A stretch of DNA of 64,000 nucleotides from Erythroxylum novogranatense (lineage: Eukaryota > Streptophyta > Magnoliopsida > Malpighiales > Erythroxylaceae). The notes beneath the pieces are model-generated. The model saw only the letters and a list, made by a program, of their open reading frames with translations, made no database searches and was not told the DNA's origin. The stretch covers positions 13,519,460-13,583,459 of the forward strand of contig CM057233.1 in assembly GCA_029891385.1 (NCBI GenBank), given 5' to 3'. Positions within the stretch are counted from its first letter, which is position 1, and each line of letters begins with the position of its first letter. The position numbers were made by a program, and so were the translations under genes. Positions 25,594-35,780 of this stretch are shown here, in pieces.

Positions 25594-27317
25594 ATGGCTA
25601 CCCAGAAGCCCATCCTTCACATTCTTGTCTTACTATTCTTCATCATCTTCCCTCTGACTCGTTCCATAAAACACTTCAAATTTCCTGCTGTTTTCAACTT
25701 TGGTGACTCAAATTCTGACACCGGCAATCTTATTGCTGCTGGCATTGAAAGCATTGACCCACCTTATGGGCAAATTCACTTTGAGAAACCATCTGGGAGA
25801 TACTGTGATGGCCGCCTTATAATAGACTTCCTCCGTAAAAAACTCGTTCTTGTTCTTTTCTTTATAGGCTTTCTGCAAGATTCTGATAGTTCTTTTCCGT
25901 AATTTTGTTTCGATTGGAAATGATGATTAGATTAGAATGTTTGGCTGATGGTTCTTCATCTATTCGTTCCCTTTTTTTTCTTTCCACTGTTTCCATAGTA
26001 GGCACGCTATTTGCTCACAATATTTTGGATGGATGTCTGTAATTATGGTTGTTTTACTGTTTGAATCCTCAATCTTCAGTGGATGCTATGGATCTTCCGT
26101 TCCTAAATGCCTATTTGGAGTCGATTGGGGTACCAAATTTCCGTAAAGGATGCAACTTTGCAGCTGCAGGGTCAACCATACGTCCGGCGACTCCAACTTC
26201 TGTCAGCCCCTTTTCATTTGGAGTTCAGGTGAATCAGTTCCTCCGATTCAAAGCTCGTGCTTTGGAATTGCTAGCCAAAGGTATGCAATTTACAATGGAG
26301 AGCTAAATGATGAGCATTGCAATTTCCTCGGTGAATCGTGCTACTTTCTTGCAGGCAAAAGACTTGAAAAGTTTCTCCCAGCTGAAGATTTCTTCGCAAA
26401 GGGTCTCTACATGTTTGATATCGGCCAGAATGATCTAGCTGGTGCATTTTATTCCAAAACTTTTGATCAAATAGTAGCCTCAATTCCCTTCATTTTGACA
26501 GAATTTGAAACTGGTATCCAGGTTTGCATCCTCACACCCGTTCTTCTACAGATTAGCTTCTTTTTACTTCATTAATACATTCAATTTGCTTGGTGCTTGT
26601 TATCTATTGGCTTTTCTTGTAACAGAAACTATATGATCAAGGAGCTAGGAACTTTTGGGTACACAACACAGGTCCTCTGGGATGCTTGACTCAGAACGTT
26701 GTAAAATTTGGAACAGATGCATCAAAGCTTGACGAGCTAGGATGTGTTAGTGGGCATAACCAAGCAGCCAAGCTCCTCAATCTGCAACTTCACGCTCTTT
26801 GCAAAAAGCTACAAGGCCAATATGCTGATTCAAACTTCACATATGTTGATCTCTACACGATAAAATCCAACCTCATTGGGAATTACTCTCGATATGGTTA
26901 GTGTGCTTCTAGTAATCTATGTGTCATAATCTCAAGTAAAGCATTGCATTGTTGAGAAAGTTACAAACTTTGGCGATATTCTAAACATTGCAATTCAAAT
27001 CTCGTTAAAAAGATAGGCTTCAATGTTTTAATAAGCATGCATTTGCAGGATTTGAACAACCTATAATGGCTTGCTGTGGGTATGGAGGACCACCATTCAA
27101 TTATGATACTCGGATAAGTTGTGGGCAAACCAAAGTTTTGAATGGGACAACAGTCATAGCCAAAGCATGCAATGATAGTACTGAGTATGTAAATTGGGAT
27201 GGAATTCACTACACGGAGGCTGCCAATCAATACGTCTCATCACAAATACTCACTGGAAAGTTTTCTGATCCGCCATTTGCAGACAAAATGCCTTTTCTTC
27301 TCAATCCCAAGTTCTGA
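25594..27317 (+). CDS. GDSL esterase/lipase (At1g54790-like), five exons
   Basis: Exons 25594-25834, 26080-26280, 26355-26521, 26626-26896 and 27049-27317 all have GT..AG borders and keep frame, giving 382 aa, a normal family length. Residues about 7-24 form a secretion signal. The four SGNH blocks are present: GDS with Ser39, Gly111 in the FAAAG stretch, Asn173 in GQND, and Asp344/His347 in WDGIHYTEA. The enzyme is thus expected to be a secreted serine hydrolase acting on acyl or acetyl esters; substrates of this plant clade are mostly unknown. The sequence closely follows the Arabidopsis At1g54790 type (FNFGDSNSDTG, NTGPLGCL, GFExPxMACCG). Exon 3 has a short 74-bp intron before it. It appears intact, the only clearly functional gene in the window. 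A second first exon lies 427 bp upstream. Confidence 0.93.
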
Positions 27318-27520
27318 CACCCTAATCCTTTTCAGGGCTCTGTGATTACATTATTTTGATTCTTGACATTAATTCACGTATAACTGCTAGTGAATTATCA
27401 ATTATAGTGTGCATTTTAGTTGAAATATGGATCGGAGAGAAATGGAAAATCAAAATGCTTAGGATATTTGACATGCATTATAAAATGATAAATTAAATTA
27501 AATTCTTTTATTTGATATAA
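27318..27520 (+). other. 3' flank of the GDSL gene
   Basis: AT-rich, with no canonical AATAAA clearly seen. It presumably contains the 3' UTR and polyadenylation site, and ends at the TRIM-like element. Confidence 0.45.
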
Positions 27521-27861
27521 TGTTGCGGGTTTTATGGGAGAGTTTCACCCTAAAAGTTAGCTTAAAGTTAGCATAAGCCTATAAATCTCACATCAGCCTC
27601 TCTTATTACCGATGTGAGACAATTAAACTGTAACATTTCACCACATTCCGCAGTCTAGGCACCCGCAAGCTGACTGTGGGTTAGAGCTTTTCTAATCCCA
27701 GACGAACACAATGCCAGCATCACTATTCATGACCCTAAGACTAAGAGAAGTGGTATTGTCTCTAGTACCAATTGTTACAATTCTTATAAGAGAGCCTAAC
27801 TCTAAAAGTTAACATCACCTCAATCCCTCTTATTCCGGTGTGGTATAATTAGACCGTAACA
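27521..27861 (-). mobile_element. TRIM-like miniature LTR retrotransposon, 341 bp
   Basis: Two diverged direct repeats, 27521-27635 and 27773-27861, read on the minus strand as TGTTAC(A/G)GT(T/C)TAATT...AACA. The 137-bp interior holds a primer-site-like TTGGTACTAGAGAC just after the 5' repeat (about 27758-27772, minus) and a purine-rich GGAATGTGGTGAAA just before the 3' repeat. The flanks are TATAA (27516-27520) and TATAC (27862-27866), a plausible aged 5-bp duplication. TRIMs are non-autonomous and often lie near genes, and this one is about 200 bp past the GDSL stop. It lacks any coding capacity. The 5S-like sequence of Cassandra TRIMs is not evident. Confidence 0.68.
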
Positions 27862-27866
27862 TATAC

Positions 27867-28854
27867 GTTTAACATTACCATTGTATTAATTTTATTATGT
27901 TTTTCTTAAAGTATCCTCATGTTTTTTGTTATAAAACCACATTATATGAAACAAACGAAATGAATTTGAGTGATTGTAAATGCCCCGTCTTACGAAAAAT
28001 GTGAAATTCGATAAGAGTTCTTGAGATATTAATCAATCAAATAAAAGATGGTTGAATTAATTTCAGTAGTCCACTCGATACCAAAAAGATTGTAGAAGAG
28101 ACTGGACGGCTTTGCTGCTATGAAGTTCAAGGTCTCTATTGTGTAACTGGAATTTGGCTGTTCAGAGAGCGCACATTGGAATCTTTGATCGCTTTGACTT
28201 GAGACAAAGTCAGGTTACACAATCAGCATTGGTTTCAGTGCATGTTATAAACATGAACTGAAAATCTGTACTCATCCGTCGACTTTCAACGTTCTCAATG
28301 TACACTTCAAGATGAACATTTACATTGTGTCTTAGTATCTCGTCATATTTCTACTAAATTGAAGTACATAAGTCCCTTGACAAGTTTAACAGTGCAGCTA
28401 TAACTATTTATTGGAAACGTAAGCATAGCATTGCGCCATAGGAAACACAAAAGCAATCATAAGCAGACCTCCAACCACTAGAGTGAATTGTCAACTTCCC
28501 TTCAGTCTCTTCCCTGGCCCTGAAGTTGGATTCTCGTTTGTTGTCCTTGGTATTGGGCCCTCCAGTATCGGAAGTCCATTAATCGCATACACTAGCCTTT
28601 GGCAGTGCTTAAAATTGCTTCATTGTACTTTTCTTCTACGGTCAAGACTGGCAAACAAAAAGCACCGACTCAGCATGTTTTCCATATCTTAACCAACAAA
28701 CAGCACATTTCACTTTCTACATGTCCATTGACAGCTTGCATTCTGTGGACAGCTTGCTAGAGGGTCTATAAAAAGACCCTCCCTCCCTCTTTCCAATCGC
28801 AAGATGTAGCATCTACGAATATGTGGTGAGAGAGTTAAAGAAAAATTTGAGAAA
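27867..28854. other. Intergenic region without a recognisable gene
   Basis: Base composition is less AT-rich around 28480-28650, where short frames exist on both strands, but none has a recognisable domain or clear splice structure. A small perfect hairpin containing TATAAAA lies at 28761-28780. Confidence 0.5.
28761..28780. repeat. Perfect hairpin around a TATA-like loop
   Basis: AGGGTCT, ATAAAA, AGACCCT: a 7-bp stem with a 6-base loop, followed by a CCCTCCCTCC pyrimidine run. It could be a core promoter TATA box or chance. Element 1 inserted 75 bp downstream. Confidence 0.4.
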
Positions 28855-29113
28855 TGTTATAAAAGATAGAAATAATATGGTGTGCTACTAATTATTAATA
28901 CACCACTTAATTGTTAATGTACCCACCACTTAATTGTTAGTGCACTAAATGCACAACTTAATAATTAGTGTACCACTTCTATTATCATAATAGTATTTTA
29001 TTATAAATTTTGTACTATAAATAGAAGGGTTAACTTGATGTAAGTGACACCAATTTATAAGAAGAATTCTCCTCTCCCAAATATTCTTAATTTTTAGTTT
29101 CGGTTTTATAACA
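28855..29113 (+). repeat. 5' LTR of element 1 (259 bp)
   Basis: Starts TGTTATAAAA and ends TTTTATAACA, perfect 10-bp inverted termini. TATAAATA at 29016-29023 is the likely core promoter. A short LTR like this is normal for the Retrofit/Ale type. Confidence 0.85.
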
Positions 29114-29130
29114 CGTTATCAGCACGAAGC
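29114..29130 (+). promoter_or_regulatory. Primer-binding site of element 1
   Basis: CGTTATCAGCACGAAGC follows the LTR end directly. The phrase ACGTTATCAGCACGA is the usual post-LTR sequence of this copia type. The exact tRNA is not decided here. Confidence 0.65.
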
Positions 29131-29530
29131 TCTAATGTCTAAAATTCGGCTTATCAACTTCAAGCAATCATAAGGTTCTTCCGTTTACGTACATCAAACA
29201 AACGTAAGTTCTTCCATTTATTTTTCTATTTATCTACATTAATTCTACTTATGATATTATTAAAAAAAAATATAGACGACTCTCTATACCTTCCCTACAG
29301 TTTTACATTCTCTTTAAATAATGAAAAGGTAATATCACCTCTAAATATTTAATTTATTGTATAGTATACATCGCAATTAGAAAATAAATAAATAAAATAT
29401 ATTCAAGACTATTATATTTATTATACTCTAATTAATTTTACTACATATATATTATTATCAATTATGTGTTTTAAATAAATAATTAAATAATATATATTAT
29501 AACTACTATAAATATAACGGCTAGTTAACG

Positions 29531-29566
<36 letters not shown>

Positions 29567-29884
29567 TTCATTTTCTATAAATAGATACCACTTCTACATA
29601 ATTTACTTCATCCATATACATTATTTCTTACCTCAAAATATAATTCAAATGTTGTCCGCTACATTATTTTTTTGTATAATTATTGTCATTATGTATCTTT
29701 GTTTCATTCTTAGTGTAGAGCTAAATGATTCATATCGCAATTTTTTTCTCTTAGTAATAGCATTTTGTATGATCCCTTTGTTGCTTATTGGCATAGCATT
29801 TGAGCATGGTATGTAATTTATTTAATGTAATATCTATTTGAATAATCAGTATTAATTATTTCTCTATTGTATAATAGTTGCCAA
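29131..29884 (+). other. Leader of element 1 with an (AAT)n microsatellite
   Basis: Non-coding AT-rich leader. A near-perfect AAT/ATA run of about 14 units occupies 29532-29574. No gene seen. Confidence 0.7.
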
Positions 29885-30974
29885 CATGTCCAATCTTGTC
29901 AAAATTGAGTTCATTTGCTTTGATGTTGGGCAATAATTATATGCCGTGGATGATTGATATTGAAATGCATCTTGAATCAATGGATCTTTTAGATACCATT
30001 AAAGAAAATAATACAACATCAAAACAAAATAAAGCCAAAGCGATGATCTTCATTCGTCGTCATCTTGATGAGGGATTAAAAATAGAATACCTCACAATTA
30101 AAGATCCAAGTCAATTGTGAAAAATTTTACAAGAAAGATATGACCATCAAAAGGAAGTTTTACTTCCGGCTTCTCGTGATGAATGGAGCGCTTTACGCTT
30201 CCAAGATTTTAAAAAGGTCAATGAGTATAACTCAGCTATGTTTAGAATTGTCTCACAACTAAAATTTATTGAGCAAACAATCACTGAGGAAGATATGTTA
30301 GAAAAAACATACTCCACCTTCCACGCAGCAAATGTAACATTGCAACAACAATATCGAGTACGTGGATTTAAAAATACTCGACCGATTTCATGCCTCCTTT
30401 GTAGAAGAATAATGAACTTTTATGAAAATCATCAATCCCGCCTCTATCATGGCGGCAAGAAGATTTCGAAGCGAATATTGCAATTCGAAATGACAATGAA
30501 AGAAAACATCATCACGGGCCTAGTCATGGTCGCGGTCATGGTCGTGGCCACGGTCGTAACTACATTCGTGGCCGTGGTCGTGGACGTGGCCAAGGAAGTT
30601 ATCCATATAACTCCTTTCAAAGAAATACGAGCCACCACAATAACAAGCACCATATTAATGATGTTCATGGAAGTTCTTATAGGACTTCAGGAGATTCTTG
30701 CCTTAGATGTGGTACAAAAGGACATTGGGTTAAAGTTTATCGAATTCCTAAACATCTATGTCAGTTATACAAAGCATCCTTAAAAAGGAAAGAAAAGGAA
30801 GTGAATTTTACTGAACAACGCCCTTTAGGTGATTCAACTAACCTTGGTGCTTTTGATTTTGATTTCATTGAGAATCATAATCCTTCAGATGACTCTATAT
30901 ATCTAAATGCTTCAGATTTTACTGATGATTTTGTGGATCAGGACATTGTTGGTGACAATAGCAATGGAAATTAA
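29885..30974 (+). pseudogene. gag: Element 1 gag, frameshifted
   Basis: The ATG at 29885 opens the family-typical MSNL start but hits a frameshift within about 50 bases. The frame continues through HLDEGLKIEYLTIKDP to an in-frame TGA at 30118-30120. It goes on through a second open segment (30238 to about 30400, EEDMLEKTYSTFHA) and shifts again into a Gly/Arg-type segment. The last open stretch, about 30690-30974, holds the zinc knuckle, CLRCGTKGHWVKVY: the final Cys of CX2CX4HX4C is Tyr. Nucleocapsid-type RNA binding would be impaired. Gag would form the particle shell; this copy cannot make it intact. Confidence 0.8.
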
Positions 30975-31141
30975 AATAATGTACTTATGCTTGTGTTATG
31001 TATTCTTATGCTTGTTGTGGTACTCAGTTTCAAGTAAAGTATTGTAACATTTTTTTTAGTTAAAATAACATCCTTTTCTCTTTATTAAAGTTCTTGCACA
31101 ATTTTCTCATTAGATTATTTATTTTTATGTGAAGTTTTGAT

Positions 31142-31816
31142 ATGGATCGTTCTGAAAGAGGAGCGAAAAATAATGATAATTTATGCATACCAGATAGTGG
31201 CACAACGCACACTATCCTGAAAGATAAGAGGTTCTTTTCAGAATTAAAACAAACAAAAACAATTGTGAACACAATATCAGGTCCTGCAGACTTGATTGAA
31301 GGAATTGGCAAGGCAAATTTCACATTACCAAATGGCACAAAGTTCTTAATACATGATGCCTTATTTGCGCCAAAGTCTAGAAGAAATTTGTTGAGTTTTA
31401 ATGATATATATTCTCATAAATATGATACTCAGTCTGCAACTGAGGGAAATATGAAATATATGTATCTTACAACCTGTAAATCAGGAAAGATAAACATATT
31501 AGAAAAACTACCAATGCTCTCTACTGGATTGCATTATACATATATAAATGTGATGGAATCTAATATGGTAGTGAAAGCAAAACACATTGATCCTTCAATG
31601 ATATCTATTTGGCATGATCGTCTGGGTCATCCAAGATCAATAATGATGCGAAAAATAATTGAGAATACACATGGACATCCATTGAGTAACAAAATGATTA
31701 CTCAAATAAATAAGAGTCCATGTACATCTTGTTCTCTTGGAAAACTGATCATAAGGCCATCACCAGCTAAAATAAAATTGGAATCACCTGCTTTTCTTGA
31801 ACGTATTCAAGGGTGA
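31142..31816 (+). pseudogene. pol: Element 1 protease and integrase zinc-binding domain
   Basis: 224 aa open frame. The aspartic protease active site DSGTTHT is at residues about 18-24. A family-typical LIEGIG...LPNGTKF segment and NLLSF follow. Near the end, H..RLGHP and CTSCSLGK give the HHCC zinc finger of integrase. The frame ends by a shift at about 31800 and the integrase core goes on in another frame (31797-32573). The ATG at 31142 is the first Met after a 167-bp non-coding gap from gag. This is a piece of pol, not a separate protein. Confidence 0.82.
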
Positions 31817-32573
31817 TATATGTGGACCAATTCATCCACCATGTGGACCATTTCGATATTTTATGGTATTGATAGATGCCTCCAGCAGATGGTCTCACGT
31901 TTGTCTACTATCAACTCGTAATATGGCATTTCCAAGATTTCTTGCACAAATTATTAAATTACGAGCACAATTTCCTGACTATACAATAAAGAAAGTCAGA
32001 CTCGATAATGCTAGTGAATTCACATCCCAAACTTTCAATGACTATTGTATGTCAACTGGGATTATGGTCGAGCATCCTGTTGCTCATGTGCATACTCAAA
32101 ATGGTTTAGCTGAATCTTTAATTAAACGCCTTCAGCCTATTGCTAGACCATTGATGATGAGAACAAAGCTTCCAATTTCCGTATGGGGTCATACAATTTT
32201 ACATGCTGAGGCATTAATTCGCATCCAACCAAGTGCATATCATAACTACTCCCCACTACAACTTGCATTTGGTCAAGAACCAAATATCTCCCATTTGAGA
32301 ATTTTTGGTTGTGCAGTATATGTGCCTATTGCACTACCACAACGTAGTAAAATGGGACCTCAAAGAAGATTAGGGATATATGTCGGCTATGAAAGTACAT
32401 CTATTATTAGATATCTTGAACCTCAAACAGGTGATGTGTTTATAACACATTTTGCTGATTATCATTTTGATGAAAATACTTTCCCGACATTAGGGGGAGA
32501 TAATAAACAACTGATGAAAGAAATTACATGGTGCGAACCATCATTATTGTATCTTGATCAACGCACAAAATAA
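31797..32573 (+). pseudogene. pol: Element 1 integrase core
   Basis: 258 aa frame with the DDE triad visible: Asp in GDICGP (residue about 7), Asp in VRLDNASEF, Glu in NGLAES. SVWGHT..HAEALIR and the LRIFGCAVYVP stretch follow, as in copia integrases. It ends at a TAA at 32571. The copia integrase would insert the cDNA into the genome. Here it is separated from protease by a frameshift and from RT by stops. Confidence 0.85.
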
Positions 32574-33521
32574 TGCGAAACAGAAGTGCAAAGAATTGTG
32601 CATTTGTAAAGAATTGGAAATCAATTACCAGATGCTTTTACAAATACAAAAAGAGTGACTAAATCATTTATACCAGCTGTAAATACTCCTACTCGGATTG
32701 AAATTCCAAAAGGACAATTTGAGATTATGGTCACTCATGAATCTACGACACGCATGAAGCGTGGTAGACCAATCGGTTCCAAAGATAAAAATCCTCGAAA
32801 AAGAAAAAGGAGCAAATGTGTCACTCATGAATCTACGAAACGCATGAAGCGTGGTAGACCAATCGGTTACAAAGATAAAAATCCTCGAAAAAGAAAAGGA
32901 GCAAATGTGATTAATAACCCCAAGATAGATAAAAGTGTTCCTTTATAAACACAAGATGATGATAGTGTCCCAGAAGAGACAAAAACTGACATTAATCAAG
33001 AAATCGCAATTAATTATATTCACACAAAAGAATTATGGAACCGAAATGATATGAAAGAGATTGATGAAATATTTTCTTATGCTATAGCATGTGATATCAT
33101 CAATGAAAATGAAGATCCCGAACTAAGATCTATCATTGAATGTCAAAATAGACATAATTGGCTTTAATGGAAAGATGCTATTGAAGCTGAATTAAATTCT
33201 CTTAACAAGCGTAATGTGTTTGGACCTATTGTCCTTACACCCCAAAGTGTAAAGCACTGAGGTTACAAATGGGTTTTGTTCAAAACGAAATGAGAAAAAT
33301 GAGATTGTGAGATACAAAGCTCGACTTGTTGCACAAGGTTTTCTCAAAGACCCGGAATTGACTATGAACAAACATACTCTCTGTTATGGATACAATTACG
33401 TTTAGATATTTAATCGACAACAGTTCTTGTAAACCGGAAATGCGTCTTATGGATGTTGTTACGACCACTCAGACGGATCACTTGATAGTGATATTTACAT
33501 GACAATCCTCGAAGGATTCAA
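32574..33521 (+). pseudogene. pol: Element 1 integrase C-terminal linker and damaged N-terminal half of RT
   Basis: Contains the basic KRGRPIGSKDKNPRKRK segment, duplicated in tandem (32730-32909), then an acidic linker. The first RT third follows (WKDAIEAELNSL read as a broken segment near 33165, VRYKARLVAQGF near 33305, SLDSDIYMTILEGF near 33480). At least seven stops or frameshifts are present. The RT palm N-terminal part is therefore not translatable as it stands. Confidence 0.75.
32730..32909 (+). repeat. Two 90-bp tandem units encoding a basic KRGRPIG segment
   Basis: Units 32730-32819 and 32820-32909 are nearly identical, each starting gtcactcatgaatctacga. Each encodes 30 aa with two basic clusters, resembling a nuclear-localisation type sequence. 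Because the period is a multiple of three, the duplication keeps frame. Confidence 0.85.
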
Positions 33522-34330
33522 ATGCTGCGGAGATTAAAATCACAACCAAAGGAAAAGTATTCGATCAAATTGCAAAGATCCTTATATGGACTAAAGCAAT
33601 CTGGACGCATGTGGTACAATCGTCTAAGCGAGTATCTATCAAAGAAAGGATATGTAAATAGTCCTATTTGCCCTTGCGTTTTTATAAAGAAAACAACATC
33701 CGGATATGTGATTATCGCTATCTATGTTGACGATTTGAATATCATTGGTACTGCTAAAGAAATCCAAGAAACAGTGGTATACTTAAAGAAGGAATTTGAA
33801 ATGAAAGATCTTGGAAAAACTACATATTGTCTTGGTCTGCAAATTGAGCATAGACCAAGCGGAATATTTGTGCATCAATCGACATATACAGAAAAGGTAT
33901 CGAGGCATTTCAATATGGATAAAGCAACTCCGTTAAGTACACCAATGGTTGGTAGATCGCTTAATGTTGAGAAGGATCCATTTCGCCCTTGCGAAGAAAA
34001 CGAAGAAGTTCTTGATTTTGAAACGTCATATCTGAGTGCGATAGGAGCTCTCATGTATCTTGCTAATTGTACTAGACCTGATATAGCTTTTGCTGTTAAT
34101 CTATTAGCAAGATTTAGCTCATCTCCTACGAAAAGGCACTGGAATGGAATTAAACATCTATTTCGTTATCTTCGAGGTACAATTGATTTAGGATTATTTT
34201 ACGCTAAAAATGCAAAACAAGCTTTGGTTGGTTATGCAGATGCAGGTTACTTATCAGATCCGCATAAAGCCAGATCCCAAACTGGTTATGTATTTGCGTA
34301 TGGAGGCACTGCAATTTCTTGGCGTTCACA

Positions 34331-34390
34331 GAAACAAACACTTGTTGCTACTTCTTCAAAGAAACAAACACTTGTTGCTACTTCTTCAAA
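34331..34390 (+). repeat. 30-bp tandem duplication inside RNase H
   Basis: The sequence starting gaaacaaacacttgttgcta occurs at 34331 and 34361, duplicating ten residues around KQTLVATSS without shifting frame. The family normally has this segment once, just before HAE. Confidence 0.88.
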
Positions 34391-34727
34391 TCATGCTGAA
34401 ATCATTGCACTTCATGAAGCAAGCCGAGAAAGTGTATGGTCCATAACGCACCACATTTTAACAACTTGTGGCTTATCGACCAACAAAGAACCAACAATCA
34501 TATATGAAGACAATGCAGCATGTATCGCTCAAATAAAGGAGGGTTATATCAAAAGTGATAGAACCAAACATATCCCTCCGAAATTTTTTCAATTCACCCA
34601 AGATCTCGAAAAGAGCAAATAAATCAACATCCAGTATATTCAATCAAGCGAAAATACTACGGATCTTTTCACAAAGGCACTTCCTACTACACCTTTCAGG
34701 AAGCATGTCCACGAGATTGGAATGCAA

Positions 34728-34732
34728 CATCT
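34728..34732. repeat. Target site duplication CATCT of element 2 (partner at 63958-63962)
   Basis: CATCT abuts the LTR starting at 34733 and recurs directly after the LTR ending at 63957. On either side the element 1 coding sequence continues, confirming the 29.2-kb span is one insertion with later insertions inside it. Confidence 0.95.
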
Positions 34733-35723
34733 TGTTAAGTCAAAATGACTTCACTTAGATATAATTTTGATGTATAACAAAGAGAACAATAAAAGAAAAA
34801 CAAAAGCAGACGAAGCAATACAAACGAAGCAATACAGATGATGCGAAGAAGACGCAGACGGAAATAGAAATCTGAGCAGCATACGCAGACACAAAATAAA
34901 ATGCAGAGCGAAGACGCTAATTGAAAGAATGACGCAGACGCAGCATTTAATGAAAAAAAAAAACCACGTATACGTATGCGCACGCAGTAAACACGAGCGT
35001 AAAAGATATGACGGAGAAAGACAGACGCAGAATTCAAAAAAGAAGACGTAAGAGTCAGTTCGGGTTAGTTACAGAACTCAACTGATTAACCGTTTTCTTA
35101 AAGATTCAAGAAACAAGATTCAAGAAGCAAGAATCCAGAAACAAGAATCAAGAAGCAGTTGGAGATGAAGGCTATAAATACAAGTCGAAGTCGAAGATTG
35201 CAAAGTTAGTTGAAAAATTGGCTGAATTACATCTACGCGATCGTAAAAAGCATACTGAGCAAATTAGCCGAGAGCTATTTTACTGTAACAAGTTTTCAAA
35301 CACTTTTATGTGAGAAAGTACTGCAGAAAGCTTGCAGAGGCTAAGTGTGAAAGAATACTGATTGTAGAGACCTGAAGAGACTCATAAAGAATACTTGTAA
35401 AAGTTGAAGAGATAGTGAAATCTCAGAAAGAATTTTGAGGACTGGACGTAGCCCATGGTTTAGGGTGAACCAGGATAAATCGTTGTGTCAACTACTCTTA
35501 CTCTATCTCTCTTTTAGATTCAAGTTTTATCATTACTTAGTTCGTAAACAAAGTTTTCAAAGTTTTGATTAATTAGAATCTATCGAAAGTTCTGTAAAAG
35601 AATCTTATTTCTAACAAATAGTTTTTGAAAGAATTTCAAAAAGGGGAATACACAATTCAACCCCCCTTCTCGTGCATTCTTATATCGTTTTCTAAGTATT
35701 TTATTAACGTATAATTCACTTCA
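34733..35723 (+). repeat. 5' LTR of element 2
   Basis: TGTTAAGTC...TTCACTTCA, with TATAAATA at 35173-35180 as the likely promoter. A short stretch of repeated gcagacg-type sequence (about 34800-35050) differs in length from the 3' LTR, which may explain the 24-bp size difference. Confidence 0.9.
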
Positions 35724-35725
35724 AT

Positions 35726-35738
35726 TGGTATCAGAGCC
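35726..35738 (+). promoter_or_regulatory. Primer-binding site of element 2
   Basis: TGGTATCAGAGCC two bases after the LTR end, complementary to initiator tRNA-Met. Confidence 0.9.
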
Positions 35739-35780
35739 TGGTATCCAAGGATCACTATAACAAAGTGTGGATCAAAGATA

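Larger units (their letters stand above)
33522..34732 (+). pseudogene. pol: Element 1 reverse transcriptase C-terminal half and RNase H
   Basis: A 366 aa frame (33522-34622) with QRSLYGLKQSGRMWYNRL, the RT catalytic motif YVDD (codons at 33723-33734), GALMYLANCTRPDI, and RNase H blocks (GYADAGYLSDP, HAEIIALHEASRE, DNAACI). An early TAA at 34620-34622 is followed in frame by the usual DLFTKALPTTPFRKHVHEIGM tail up to the insertion at 34733. The last few codons are at 63958-63975, ending in TGA. A 30-bp duplication lies within RNase H (34331-34390). Confidence 0.87.

Noticed and set aside
28483..28692. Possible short gene or terminal exon on either strand (minus strand reads VYAINGLPILEGPIP and onward to a stop)
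   Set aside because: Slightly gene-like composition, but no upstream exon, start, or recognisable family; I could not support it.
29532..29574. AAT repeat considered as a CRISPR-like or regulatory array
   Set aside because: A plain trinucleotide microsatellite without spacers, in a retrotransposon leader of a plant genome.
30447..30668. Antisense Thr/Val-rich frame
   Set aside because: Shadow of the Gly/Arg-type repeat segment of element 1 gag on the other strand.
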